A DNA stretch of 64,000 bases, taken from Pycnopodia helianthoides (Eukaryota; Echinodermata; Asteroidea; Forcipulatida; Asteriidae). Below are positions 12,413 through 26,715 of this stretch, in pieces. The first letter of the stretch is position 1; each line of letters starts with the position of its first letter. Made by a program: the position numbers and the translations under genes. The notes under the pieces were generated by a model. That model was not told where the DNA came from. It saw nothing but the letters and a program-made list of their open reading frames with translations, and made no database searches. The stretch covers positions 5,967,195 through 6,031,194 of the forward strand of contig CM063249.1 of NCBI GenBank assembly GCA_032158295.1, given 5' to 3'.

Positions 12413-15400
12413 CCTTACGGATCCGGTTTGTGGGGTACTGCTATTGTTGTTCTATTATTCCCTTTTCTGAAGAATTCCCTTGTGGGGCCCAATTGTTCCT
12501 ATTGAAATGACCTTGTGGGGTCCATTGTTCCATTGTTGTCAGGACCCCACATATGCCCTTGTGTGTGTCCACACACACACACACACACACACAACCTTAC
12601 GGATCGGGTTTGTGGGGTCCTGCTATTGTTGTTCTATTATTCCCTTTTCTAAAGAAATCCCCTGAGGGGTCCAGGTTGAACAAAGAATTCTCTTGTGGAG
12701 TCCATTGTTCCATTGTGTAAAATACCCCACAAGGGCCCTTCCGTAAGCCCCCCCCCCCCCCATACACACACACACACGCGTAATGGGAAAAGTATAGGGT
12801 CGAGTCGGCTCGTATGAAAAAAAACAAATGATTCTGATGATGAGGTTTGACAGCGGTAAAGAGGCTTGAGATTAGGCAATAAAAGTGAGACCCATTCCAT
12901 ATTGGTCTCTGTGGCAATGTTTCATCGCGTTACAGTTATCGTCTCTTGTATAAAGTAGCGTCTACTCATGAGTTTATTGACCATTCCAACGTCTCCACTG
13001 CTTGGTTTGAATAGCGAGATGGACAGTAAATCGTCCCAATATTACCTGGTTATTTCAAATCCTTTATTCTTATGAGTTCAAATTACAGAACGACATACGG
13101 TAGAACTAAAATCGTACAAAATACTAATTAAGTTACAAGTGAAGAATCGGCCAATATGGTTTTAAAACGACTTGGAGCAAAATGTTTGACTCCACAAAAT
13201 GGCGGACCATGTTAGTTCACGAAGTAAAAGGAAAACCGCGCAATTTCGAGGCATGTCTGTGTGGATCATTATATTCTACTGTTAAAACATCTTTCCAACC
13301 ATGTTAATTTCATAACAAACGCTTGTTATAGCCCAAAGCGCCCAATCCAAGGGAACGTATCCCTTTGAGTTGCATTACTAACCAAACTACACGTTTATCA
13401 CCTCGAGGATTTAGAGACAGAGAAACTAATTTGAATATGACTCAATCCAATATAACAATCCGTTTTTGAAAATTTCCATTAAAGAGGTATTAACTGGGAA
13501 GGAGGAAGGAAGCCGACGCCCAGTGTAGAGGAAGACATTTTCATTAATGAGCACGAAACATTTTGTGAAGCTGCATAACTTGCCAAAATTTGATCAGCAT
13601 TAAAGGCAGTGGACACTATTGGTAATTACTCAAAATAATTATCAGCATAAAACCTTACTTGGTAACGAGTAATGGGGAGAGGTTGACAGTATAAAACATT
13701 GTGAGAAACGGCTCCCTCTGAAGTGACAGAGTTTTCGAGAAAGAAGTAATTTTCCACGAATTTGATTTCGAGACCTCAGAATTAGATTTTGAGGTCTCGA
13801 AATCAACCATCTGAAAGCACACAACTTCGTGTGACAAGGGTGTTTTTTTCTTTCATAGTTATCTCGCAACTTCGACGACCAATTGAGCTCAAGTTTTTAC
13901 AGGTTTGTTATTTTTTCCATATGTTGAGATACAACAAGTGAGAAGACTGGTCTTTGACAATTACCAATAGTGTCCAGTGTCTTTAAGACACACATTGCTT
14001 AGCGAATGCGTTAACTGCCAAATAAGATAATGTATGCTGATGTGACTGGTTTCCTGCATGCTATCTTTTGCAAAGCCACTGACATTGTGTTTTCAAATAG
14101 ACAAATTTCAAACTATTTTTTACGTTTTCAAAAAGCCCAATTTCAATTGTTTTCTTTTTCAAATGCCTAATTTTAAACTACATGCCTCTTCAAATATAAG
14201 TAGCCCCTTTTCAAACTGTGGCCTTTTCAAATAGCCCAATTCAAACCAGTGCCTTTTTAAATAGCCCAAGTCCCTTTCCAAACAGCACAAATTCAAATAT
14301 TCCCTTTTTAAATAGCCCAATTTCAAACGATTTCCTATTTAAATTGCCCAATTTCAAACTACTTCCCATTCAAATTGCCCAATTTCCTAACTATTTCCTT
14401 TTCAATTAGCCCAAATTCAAACAATTATCTGTTCGCATAGCCCAATTTCAATATTTACGACTTAATACCAGCAACAAAAGCCTCACAGCGCAGAGATTGT
14501 TTATAATGTTCCACAGAAGGATAATTAAAAACCACTAAGAGTTTATTGCAGCCTGTTTATACTAACCAATGTGAATTTATGGGTCTGCGCGTACAAAGAT
14601 GCTGTCCGCTCAAACCTGAAATGAACAGTACGGGTGGCGCTATAAAACTGGAAATTTACGGCAATCTATACAGAAACGTCAAGTAAAATAAACTTGTAAA
14701 AAATGAATCGTATATCAACAGAGACACTAGACCTCTCCAAGAAGTATCAAATATACATCTTCAATACAGTGTGGAACAGTGTGTCCCCTTCCATGTTAAG
14801 CAACGCATAGCATTGTTATTGTATTCAGTGGAGCTGACGAAGACAGTTCTGACCACGTGATGCAACTATGGTTTTAATGTCGTGTGTGGTGCGTTACAAG
14901 TCTTGTGGCGTTTTTACTACGTTCGATGCACGGTCTATATACAGTTGCATGCAAAACAATGAGGAAAATGGTGCCGCACAACAATTCTCTCCTGTCTATT
15001 ACAACCAAACAGGAAACTTACTTACTTTGAACAAGAATAATGTGAAAGTTCCCAACATATCGTGTATGACAGGGTGTTGCAGACTCCTTGCTGACAAAAC
15101 TAGGCTAAACCCAAAACCCATTCATTACCAAAAGTTAGAAATTGGAACCAATATTGTCGATTATCGTGGCTAGAAAAAGGCATCTTTCTGATCGTGTTCA
15201 ACCTGGACTTCGTTCACTTTATCGTCGCGTAAAAAGTGTTACAGATATGACAATGTACAATTTTATTTTCTTGTGAGTTAAATTTTCTTCTTCATGAAAT
15301 ATAAAATCCCATAGTTTAAAAAAAATGTCTGTGATACTTGGTTGTAAAATGTTTAAGTACTTTAGTGCAAGTGTAATCAGCAACTGTTTGTGTAGTAGAT

Positions 15401-16612
15401 GTATAACAGCCCTTTATGTATATTTCTTTTGTTGGTGCAAAATTGACAACTAATAAGTTATTACATAGAGACATTCAAACGACATTCCTATTATGAATTA
15501 TGAACCTTTTGTATTCTTTCTTTTCAACGATCATATTGAAAAAAGAAAACCAACAAGATTATCTGTTAAAAAAGACCAGGTAAGAACACTAGAGCAAATC
15601 ATTTTTCATTCTGGGAATGTAATTTCAGTTCACCGTAAAAAAAAAAAAACCCGCGATTCCTCCTACTTAAGTGACTTTGGATATGATTAATTTGCTCGGG
15701 TTTGTATCCTGCCATTAGGATAAAAACAGGTATTAATTAAGATCCGCTAATGAGCCCTTGTGGCCCATGCGGCTTATAGCACACATGCACGCTATATAGT
15801 AGCATTACTTCCGCACTACTGATCGATATGCACTGATACAACGCTTGACTAGCTAACTCTCGCAATAGCACGAACTGAGTCCATCGCGCTGTCTGCCGAG
15901 CAGACGATAATTACACAGAAATTATTTTCATCAGGAATTTTACGCGCCAATGAGTTTCCTCCCCATGCTGGAAGGAACTCGGAAACAATCAGACAAAATG
16001 AAAGCTGTCCAAATGGGTCTGTAAAAAAAAAAAAAAAAGGGGGGGAAACAAACGCGGGATGTTGTATCTTAAAGGCAGCCATTTTTTTAGTCTGCAATTG
16101 TAATTGTCAACTCACGTGAGAATTTCGGTACACGGGATCTGATTAATTCTAAAGTCTGCTATTCATTTTCTCGACTCGTAAACCCCCCTGGATGAATTAA
16201 TGCTAGAAGGTTTAATGGGACAGTTTTTTGACGTCTGAATAATTTAAATGCCTTGTGGTTGAGCGAGACAGTTGTTTATTTGTTGTTCATTTATTTAAAC
16301 CTTTCTCTTAAGAGTATGTGGACCATCAAGCACTACTGATCAATAGACCCTTCCCATGAAATATGCAAATTGAACATCGCGCGTGCGCACTCTCCCCACT
16401 GGTTGGCAAAATGAGTGAACATCGCGCCTTTTTTGCATGGGACTGATGGTGGCGTGACCGCACACGCGTTTGTGCGTCTGCTTGTGCACAACTCTATGGC
16501 GTTTGCCAACCAGCAGGGTCTGTACGCATGCGTGAATGTAATTAACATATTTCATGGGAAGGGTCTATTGGGGGCCCTCACATTAATGATATACTGATGA
16601 CGACAAGGCTTT

Positions 16613-16646
<34 letters not shown>

Positions 16647-19600
16647 GTGGATACTTATATAGCGCACGTTCCGTCTTTCGACGCTTGCGACGCTTTGGGA
16701 AAAGGGAAACGAATAAACAAATAAACAGACAAACATACAAAACCAACTTAGAGTACACCTATTGTTCAAATAAATAGGTTTTCAACCGACTTTTAAGGGT
16801 ATCCACGGAAGGTGCTTGGCGAATTTCAATGGGGAGATCATTCCAATGTTTTGGGCCGAGGTATGAGAAGGAACGATTTCCCCATGAGTGTTTTACTCTG
16901 GGTACTTGAAGGGATTGTGTGTTTGATGAGCGAAGACTACGTGGTAGAAAGGAGGCCAATAATAGTAAACAACCTGTCTCAACTAACGGTGGGTCAGTTA
17001 AACACGAGATAGAACTAAAACCGACTCAATTTATTTAGCTGTTTCCACATAGTAGTCGGAATAGCTATTGTTTTCGTCAAGAGTTGTATTTGTTTTTCTT
17101 GTTCTTGTTCGTTTGGATCCGCAGATTTGTACAAGCATAGTGCGACCTCCTACATTAAAACTTAGCTTAATACGAAAGAGTCAGATCCTGTATAATATCA
17201 AAGCTTAGGTAATACAATTGTCGTTAAACGTAATTAGTTTAACATAATTGATTGGCTTAGCTATGATGACTTGAATATTAAACTAGGCAATCATGAGACC
17301 CCCATATCTCAAAAAGTATACGTCCGATCCTCAAACGTTTTTTCTATTATGCTTGTTTTGTACGTTGATGTGTAGTTTAGCATATTTTTTTATGTCACGT
17401 CATCACGACGTCATTTAAAGCGCATTTTTGTATTTGTGTACAAAACAAATGGCTCTTAAAGTGTAACTATTTGGTTGGGTAAAATCAAACTTTTCAAAAG
17501 TTTCGTTTGTAACGTTTAGGGTCGTGGTCTACTGCCTCAAACTCAAGATCAGGTTCAGCGTCTGGATTGATCATAGGAAATAATGTAAAGTTAAAATGGT
17601 TCCCTACTGACAACCAAATCTGAGTGATTTTATCGAGCCCTTCGACGGTTATAAACTTGTTGATTTCTTGCAAAATGCTTTTACCCCAAAACTTCAAGTT
17701 TTACCAGATGCTGTTCATCCTTCGGTCCCATTTCTATGCAGTATTGGCTCTTTGCATATCCTCAGCTATCGCTATAGCCCTGACCTCATTATATCATAAT
17801 ACTCGTCAGTGGTATTCCAAAAAGGAGGACCTTTGAGAAGCAGAAGCGACCAACAAACCCAGAATAATTTTTAGCACAATGGTGCATTTATAACACTGTA
17901 ACCTGTGATCGTTTAGAAAAGCATTTGTTAATAAGATCTCAATATTGCACGTTTGCTTTATTTACGATGTTTATACACAGTCCCGCACAAGAAGTCTCTG
18001 GCGATTCGCCAGTTGTTCTTTCCCACAGAAAACAATCAAAAGCATTTTTGTAAAGATTCAAAAAAAAATACGACGAATCGCTTTCCATTAGAACTCCTGT
18101 TCAGTTTTGACAACTGGGACAGCTTGCAGAAGATTTCCCGTCAAAAATGACTGAAACGGTACTTTTTTCCCCAGAACTGACCCTAGTCAGATTTGATCTG
18201 CTGTCGTTTGTCCGGTCCAAATATTATGCCCGAGACCGAATAAAGACAGACCCTGGCAATGTAGCCCGGACCAAATGGCATCACAGCCCTGAGGACCCAA
18301 CCCTGAAGGTGTAGACAGAACCCATAGAGCCAAAACTTTTTAAAAAAAATATTGTAGCTTAAGACAAATTCAGCATTTGTTTCAGAAACGTGGCCCAAAT
18401 TTGACCTTTCTTTCCGGTCCAAACATGAAATTCAAATCAAGAAAATAATATTTTTCTGAACCACATCTCATAAAGTCATAATCTTTAAGCCATCTTGTAA
18501 CTCATGACAGAGTTGCATTTTATTCAAAACCCGACCCCACTTTGACCGTTCCTTCCAGTCAAAACACAAGTTCAAAATAACAAAAATCTTTGTGCCGTCT
18601 GGTAGCTTTGTAATACTACAAATTTGACATTTTATTCAAAAAGATGACCCCACCCCATAAATATAAGCATTATTCCTGAACCACATGTCAATATTAGTCA
18701 TAATCTTGTTGCCGTCTCGTAGCATGCATCACGTGTAACATTTTATTCAAAAACATGGCTGCACTTCAGCTTTATGGATAGGGATTTGGGCACAGTTAGA
18801 GTCAAATTGAGGGTATGTGTTGATTTAGGGTTATTGTCCAATTGCCTCAAATTCAGGGTCAGTTTCAGGTTCTGGATGTGTTCGTTTACAGAACGAACAC
18901 TTGAAATCTAGTTAGTATAGAAACTGAAATATACTTTTTTTTTTTTTTAATATCTGCAACGAGAGTGTTTTATGTAAATGTATTTTGTGTAAAAACATGC
19001 AATAGTATGTAAAGACACAAGGTCCAAAACAGCTGTTTAAAAAAAATTAACGTACATAAAATATGTAAATTAGTTTAATGGTCTGCTTTAATGATTCATT
19101 AACTGCTTTATTGATTCATTAACTGCTTTATTTTGTTAATGCATATAAATTGCACAAACAATACATTGATTGGCGGTAGATTGGCATCTGGCAACAAAGG
19201 CAGCCATAAGGCAGTCAAAGTGAAGAATAATTGGTATGTTCATCTTGCTACATAAGGTTTTGCCAAAAAAAATCTCCATTACATTTCGAAATCTCTCATT
19301 GATACAGGATCTGTAAGTGACGAAAATGGGATCAAAGACGAATATCTTTAGAAATTGTAAATAAGACAAAGCTATGTGTGCAGAATGAGAACTGTGCAAG
19401 AAAAGAAAAACAAAAATTCAAAAAGGTCATTTAACCCGTCTTATTTAAAAGACACTCAGTAAATTTAACTGAAAATGGTGCTCATGATATCTGTTTATAG
19501 GCAACATTTAGGTTTCTTTGTCGAGCATAACTATTAAATCGGATTCAGAAATGAACTCAATAACCCGTGACTCAATAACCTGTGACAAGAAAACGGTTCA

Positions 19601-20522
19601 GAACGTGGTTTAGCTGAGAAGAGTTCTAAATTCAAAGACCACGTGATGTAAGCAATCTTTAGCGCAGACTTAGAATGGGAAACACTTCCATTGAGATACT
19701 AATAGTGTGGCATCTATTCCATTAAAAGGCAAACTTTAAAAAAAACTCAGACTCCAACCGGTCAAAGTTGCTCATCTATATTGTTAGACTCCATCCGGTC
19801 AAAGGTGCTCATGCAGGAAAACGTGCTCATCTCTGTCGTTAGACTCCATACGGTCAAAGGTGCTCATCTATATTGTTAGAGTTTAGACTCCATCCGGTCA
19901 AAGGTGCTCATCTATTATTGTAAAATTCTGCCCTTACAGCAGTAAGCAGTGGCATGAAATTGGGCCCTTTTCTTTAACATTGTCGCTGCAGCCAATGGCC
20001 AATTGCGGCAACCGAAGTCGCTTGACTCACCGACACGGCCTTAGAATCTATCCGGTCAAAGGTGCCATCAATATTATTATTGTTCCTTCTTGAATTTGCT
20101 GGGAAAGTTATTCATGCTTCATGCATTTACGATGATCATGTTTGCGGCGTGGAATTAAAGATAACGCCAATCTAAAACGCAGTGCTGTATAATTGTAAGC
20201 AGCTCATCTCCGGAGATTTAATTCCTACCAAGAAAATCGATTGAGGAGTAATTTTCTGGAATGATCTGGAGGGAGACCGGATGAAGACTGGGCCGGGTGT
20301 ACATTTATCTCTGCAGGTGGTCATGAGGGACCTGTAAAAACAGTCACACCTCTGAAAAAGGCAAACCTCTGCTTTTCTGGCAAAATTGTCCACATTTTGT
20401 TTTCAAAATACAGTTTCACACCTGCATTGAAAGGATGTAGGCTACCTGAATATGACGGAAAAGGGTGGGGGTGAGGGTGAGGGTGATGGTGAGGGTGAGG
20501 GTGAGGGTTTCATGCTGTTTTA

Positions 20523-20559
<37 letters not shown>

Positions 20560-23500
20560 AATACAGCGCTTGGAGTAAGGCCCAATACGTGTAGCTAAAA
20601 AGTGGATGATTGATTTTCGTTGTTTTTACTTTAGGGCCTAGCGTCCATTTTTTTAAAAAGCAGTTCCTAAGTTAGCTGTTTGAGCGTGGAAAAGCATACT
20701 TGGGACACCAAACCGATTTTTGCAAAATGCAGCTTTAAAAATGTTATTTCGTTCGGTTGAACCGGGTGAATTAGAACGAAATGTAGTTCTCAATAAAAGG
20801 AATCACTCCGCTGTACGCGGATGAAGATGGGAGAAAACGGGAAGTATAAAATGAGGTGCTTGGGAAGCACGGGCCATCTGCGCACCGGCAGGCTCGATTC
20901 GTTAACACAATTTATTAAAATTGGATTATTATATTATTCTTATTAATAATGGGTCTCTATAATCCATATTGTTCTGTTCCCAGAAAGAACCACTTACTAA
21001 AAGAAGTTCCGTTGTACAGCTATGTTGATAGGACAAAATGCAGTCCTTTTGAAATTCAAGATGAATAACGGTCAGCGACCGCATTATCATATGTATATTT
21101 AGGCGGGGTTTTCCAGAGTATTTTCTCGAAAGAGTTTCATCTCTGGTTTTTCACTCCGCAGGCTGGGGCATCAGAGGGGGGTAACGTTACAAAGAAGTAA
21201 TTGTGTGATGGTTACACACTCGGATGGTATACGATCCCTTTATCTAAATATATGGCTAAATTAATTAACTAGCAATTGTTACACAATCACTGTAAATACA
21301 AATAATCTATTCAAAGAGAAGAACGAAGAATAAAAGGGTCAGCAACTGCAGTGCCTGTCGGTGGCCAACCCTGCAATGCCTGCATGTCAGTGGCCAACCC
21401 TGCAGTGCCTGTCGGTGGCCAACCCAATGTTGTAAACAATTTGGTGTGATGTTTGGGTTATTGAGAAAGCATCTTCATTTGTACTGTTGCCTTGCGAGAT
21501 ATAGCTTTGTTTGTATCACTCATTAAGTTAATTTAAATTCGTAGATGCTCAGACTCATCTCTTTAGCATCTGTAATACTTGCTTCTTGGCTTTGACGTTG
21601 TTGAAGGAGACGCTGCTGACATTAATCTTATAGAGCCCTCATCTATTCCGACCCTGGGAACCAAGTCTTTAGATCCTTCAAGAAACATGCCCCGCGGGAA
21701 GCTGACTAATTTGTGGATTTACTCTTCTTGTTTCCGGTAGATTTGTACAAATATATACGAAGAGGTGCGGAAAGGGTGAAGTTGGCAAAATTATTGCTAC
21801 AGGTATAGATCTCCTCGCTGTCTTTGTATAGTAAGATGAAGTACTTCGTTTGTGAGATAAAAGGTGATGTACACGTTGGTGTGTACTGTTGCTACCGCGC
21901 ATGCTTACTCTCTTTGAATCAAGATAAGGTACACCATTAGTAATGTTGTTGAAACTGCAGCTACTAGTGTTTAAAGGCCCTGTACACTATTGGTAAGATA
22001 AAAAAACACAAATGTTCACAGATTCACATATAACTTTCATGATTTAAAGTAAGTAATGGTAGAAAGGGTTCCTTAAAATATTTCTGCCTAAAATGCTATC
22101 GTTTCTGAGAAATGAATAAAACAATAGTTTTTATCGCGCGCGATAATAAACTCGATGTTTGAAAAACAGAAAACACATAAGGTCTCTTTTCACTATTTTC
22201 TCGTGACCTCGATGACCAATTGAGCTCAAATTTTCACAGGTTTGTTATTTCATGTATATGGTTAATCACACAAAACATGAACTTTGTTTGCGACTGTTTT
22301 GTCAGCTCTACCAATCCTGTATAATACCTTTAACCTATTTTCAATCAACTATGACAAAGGAAAAAAAAACATATGCAATGTTGGCAAACATAAGTGATTG
22401 TTTACTCTCTATTAGGAATAAAATAAAAAAAAAGTATCAGAAATAATGGACAAGCGCAATGATTGATGCTCATGTTTCTTCCTCCATGCTCTTGCAATCT
22501 TTTTTATGAAGATTATAGTATTAAAATGATGTGCTATCAAAACAGATGCTACGGTAATTGCAAAATGTTACTGCTATACAGGGATGTATAGATCAGATTG
22601 TCTTTTTTATGACATCTGACCCACTATATCCAAAGTGAGATATTTATTGTTGAATATTTAATCTTTCAAATTTAGATCAAGAGACAGCAATGGTAAGTAG
22701 TATTGATTTATTTGGGGGGTCATCGCCAGACACAAATTTACACAAAAGGTTAAACAATAGAATTCTCTTCATATGCAGCTAGCAATATATTATAATCATT
22801 TAAACCACGCCCCATAAAAAGACCCACACGATGGTTTTCCAGCCGGTTTGGTTTTAATTTTTAATCAACATTCATTGAACCATTTTTTAAAGGTCGCTCC
22901 AGTACAAATACCTGACAAACAAACTCGCCCTTTAAAATACTCGGCCCGCTTCGGCGTTCTTGGCTTCATCACACAACATGAAAAATGCATTGACATTTCA
23001 CAAAGCGATCGATTGGTATATAATAAATGACATAAAAACGAGGAAGACTAATTTAAATTTTTACTTTATGTTATTTCTGTTTCAAAAGACAATATTGCGG
23101 AGACAAAATCGATGGATGATTGACTAATGGTTCTATACACGGCTGGTTGAAATGTTAATCTTCATTTCTTGTTTTACAAAATGCTATGCATACATTGTGG
23201 TATACAGCCATAGGCCTACGTAGTGCTACGAGCAAGAAACAGTTAAATTATTCCTTTTTTTTTTTATAAAGATGACACTTCAAATAATTAGTTAAAAAAA
23301 CTTTTATCAAATTAATTTTTCAAATACTTAAATTTATATTAACAAAATACCTCGGAGGAGAGTTTGTGCACTCTGATGAGTACCAGCATGTGATGTAAAG
23401 GCCGGCTCTGTGAACTAGCGAATAAATGGCCCCTAAACAAGCACATTGTTGTGTATAAGTTCTATATGCACTGTGCTCGTACGAAATGTGTTTATTTTTT

Positions 23501-26500
23501 ATTTTTTAGCGAGGACAGGATGGTGCCGCGTGCACACGCATACCATACGTACGCGTGAACGCGTAGACAATGTACCATTTTAAGGAAGCCGGTACGCGCA
23601 CGAAACCACAATAATGCAGAGCATAAAGCCGAACACCAACCAAAACATTTCTATGTGTAATGTTAGTTTAGTCCTTGCAAATATGCATTAATAGTTTATA
23701 TGATGTGTTAGAAATTAGGTCCCATGCGAAAGTTGGGCAAACTAAATATTGGCCCTTGAAAATGAATAGAACACATATCGGCAAAAGGAAAAATCGCAAA
23801 TCTTTTAGATTTTGAACATTTTCAATTGGAGTCGGTCCTCACGGCGTGGTAATGATCCTGGCCGCTGATACTGTACCTTGCCATTATTTGGACAGTTTTA
23901 TCTGGCTCTTAATTTGGTGACGTACGTTAAACTGCATGAAGAGGGGGGGGGGGGAATGGTTGCACCGTGATCAATTTAGTCTATTGCGTAATTTATGCAT
24001 GAAGTGACTTTTTCCCACAAACTGTTCAAGTTTATAAAAAGGTTCCGAGGTCTCGCGGGAAATCAATTGCCCGTGAGTAACACACAAGTTTCTTGATTCT
24101 AATGTAGATTCTGATCAATCCAAATAGAAAGATGCATTAAATTCTACACAGAGTGAAGGCTCTCCGCACATCACCTGCATAGGAATATTTCTTTGTCATG
24201 CCAATCAACGGAGGTCGAGGCAGTCCTGGGGTGTCCCTCATGCATTAATTATGGGGCATTATTATACGGCGAACGGGGCGGCAGTTCGATGGACGATGTG
24301 TCCCGTTTTACGGCGGCGGCTTCGCTCTCGTCGGACACGGAACAAGGACCACGCAGCTACGACCTTAATTAGTCTTGGATGATTAAAAATACATTAAAAT
24401 TAAAGAAATAATTGGCTTGCCGGTGGCCTTGACGCGTTAATTAACAGCTCTTAAAAGGAGAATAATGTGTTAGAACGATAAGAGTAATAATAACAATGGT
24501 TGTATTGTTTTAAACAATGGATTCAGTTGAGGAAAGTAGGTACGGTCATTAGCTTCAGCGGAGAGAAAACTAAAGCTGATATACTTACTGTCATTGAACC
24601 AAATAAAGGTGCAGCCACTGTAACATTCCAGTTTCAAAAACGAACAAAAATGTGGTATTAAAAAAATTGTATAGAGCCGCTATACACCATGAGCGTTATT
24701 TTCCCTTACAATTTTACTCATCGCTGATTAGTACTAATAAATACTGCCGAATCAAAGTAAATAATTTAACTTTTAAAATGCATTGTATGCTAGTACGTAA
24801 CAAAACATAGGCCTATATTTACATTAGAATATACTGATGTCCGAAAAAACATTTCTTATGGGAATGTAGTATTACAGGCCTATAGTGCTTGGTAGACCAG
24901 AAATGTAATTCTCAAATTAATGATGTAATATCTCTACTCGTTTTTTTCGTTGATAACTTTTGCTGTATAAGTTGAGATCCGTTATAAAGTGTGGGATCTA
25001 AGTTTATCCACATGTTAAAGTGATTTTGGGGAACTACATGATGTGAGCCTTGCGCGGTCTAGTATATATCCTCGATAACAGGGAAATGTCCGATCTCCCT
25101 GTTGGTATAGACCTAGATGAGAATCAGCATTATTGCTAGTCAAAATGTAGACATGGAACAAGATAAGTCTAAATGCCTTTTTTATTGAGAACGAGAAATA
25201 CATGTTATTTTCACGCGATGCCAAAGGCCAGGACAATTACCACAAGCTTAACGTTGACTTAGGCCTGCGCTAAACGTCGCACTTTTGCCGAGCCGAACTC
25301 AAATGTTTTCAGTTCGATTCGACACGGCAAGAGCGCGACGTTTGTCACCGTGTCGTGCCGCTACCGTGTAGCACGGCAGGGCTTGCCGTGCTACACGGCA
25401 GTGCCGAACTTAAATAAAAGGTTTGCGCTAAACGTCGCTCTTTTGTCGAATTTAATTCCTAATTTTACAACTGTTTGAGTTCGACACGACAAACGTGCGA
25501 CGTTTAGCGCAGGCCTTAGCTTCATGCATGATTCAAGCAAAGTCAATTCATAGCTCACTCCTTGACCAACTCATGTCCATTGTTTTGTTTTTTTTTTGTT
25601 TTTTTTTTGGACCGATTACCTTGCATTAAACAGACTGTCTAACGGTCGCAATTTTGATTTGCGTGAAGTGACTTCATGAATTCTGTGTCTTAAAATTTAA
25701 CCAACAAATAAAAAATACAAAAATAAAACAGTTTGTGAAAGTTTCAAAAAAATCAACAGTGTGATCACAGACCAGTGTAAACTGCATCCTTTTTCACTAT
25801 AGTATTACTATGCAACAAGTGAGCAAAAAGTTATTAACAATTCTGGGGGAAAAAAAATCAACGCTACGTGCTTCAACGATACGGGATTGGCATTAGTGAC
25901 CAATCAAATGTTTACGCCTGGTTGATGATGGCAATTTATTTTTTATAGTTTATTTTACGTAAAGGAATTTTCAACTTCATTTGAAAAATTGCCAGGCTTT
26001 GTCATTGTAATGACATTGTAGAAAATTGAACATTCGATTATGAAGGATCAAACTTTCTGGCGATAGGCCTATATGTTGTAGATTGGATGATGTTTCTGAG
26101 TTTGATAAAATCAATACGAGTCAAAACAATCGTCTTAGTTTTGAACATGAAAAGATGCGCCATAAATCTGTCCTGCTCACGGGCGTGCATGCCTACATTT
26201 CAAAATTCCCACAAGGTCACGAAATAATACTCCCGCCTTTAAAAAATGTATTCAAAAACTGTGTCCAGAAGTACGAAACATTTTACTTATTTGCATCAAA
26301 ATTAGATAGCATTGCAAAGATCCTTTAAAACCAAGTTTTGAACTTGAAAAGATGCGCCATAAATCTGTCCTGCACATGCGCGTACATGCCTACATTTCAA
26401 AATTCCCACAAGGTCACGAAATAATACTCCCGCCTTTTTAAATTTATTCCAAAACTGTGTCCAGAAGTACGGAACATTTTACTCATTTGCATCAGTATCA

Positions 26501-26684
26501 GATATAGCATTGCAAAGATCCTTTAAAACCAATTAGATTGTGAATCTTTCCTTCCCACTATGCCTTTATACACCCTGTGGTATAAAACCTATAGTAGCAC
26601 AAGGGGAAGCACTAGAATTGAACGACCGGCTGTCATGTCTGATTTCGCGAAACGTAAGACTATTTTTACCCCTCAGCCATTGTT

Positions 26685-26715
<31 letters not shown>

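Noticed and set aside
11299..12917. Multiple open frames with Thr-His or Cys-Val runs
   Set aside because: They are translations of CA/TG dinucleotide tracts and their flanking modules, repeated in step with the array.
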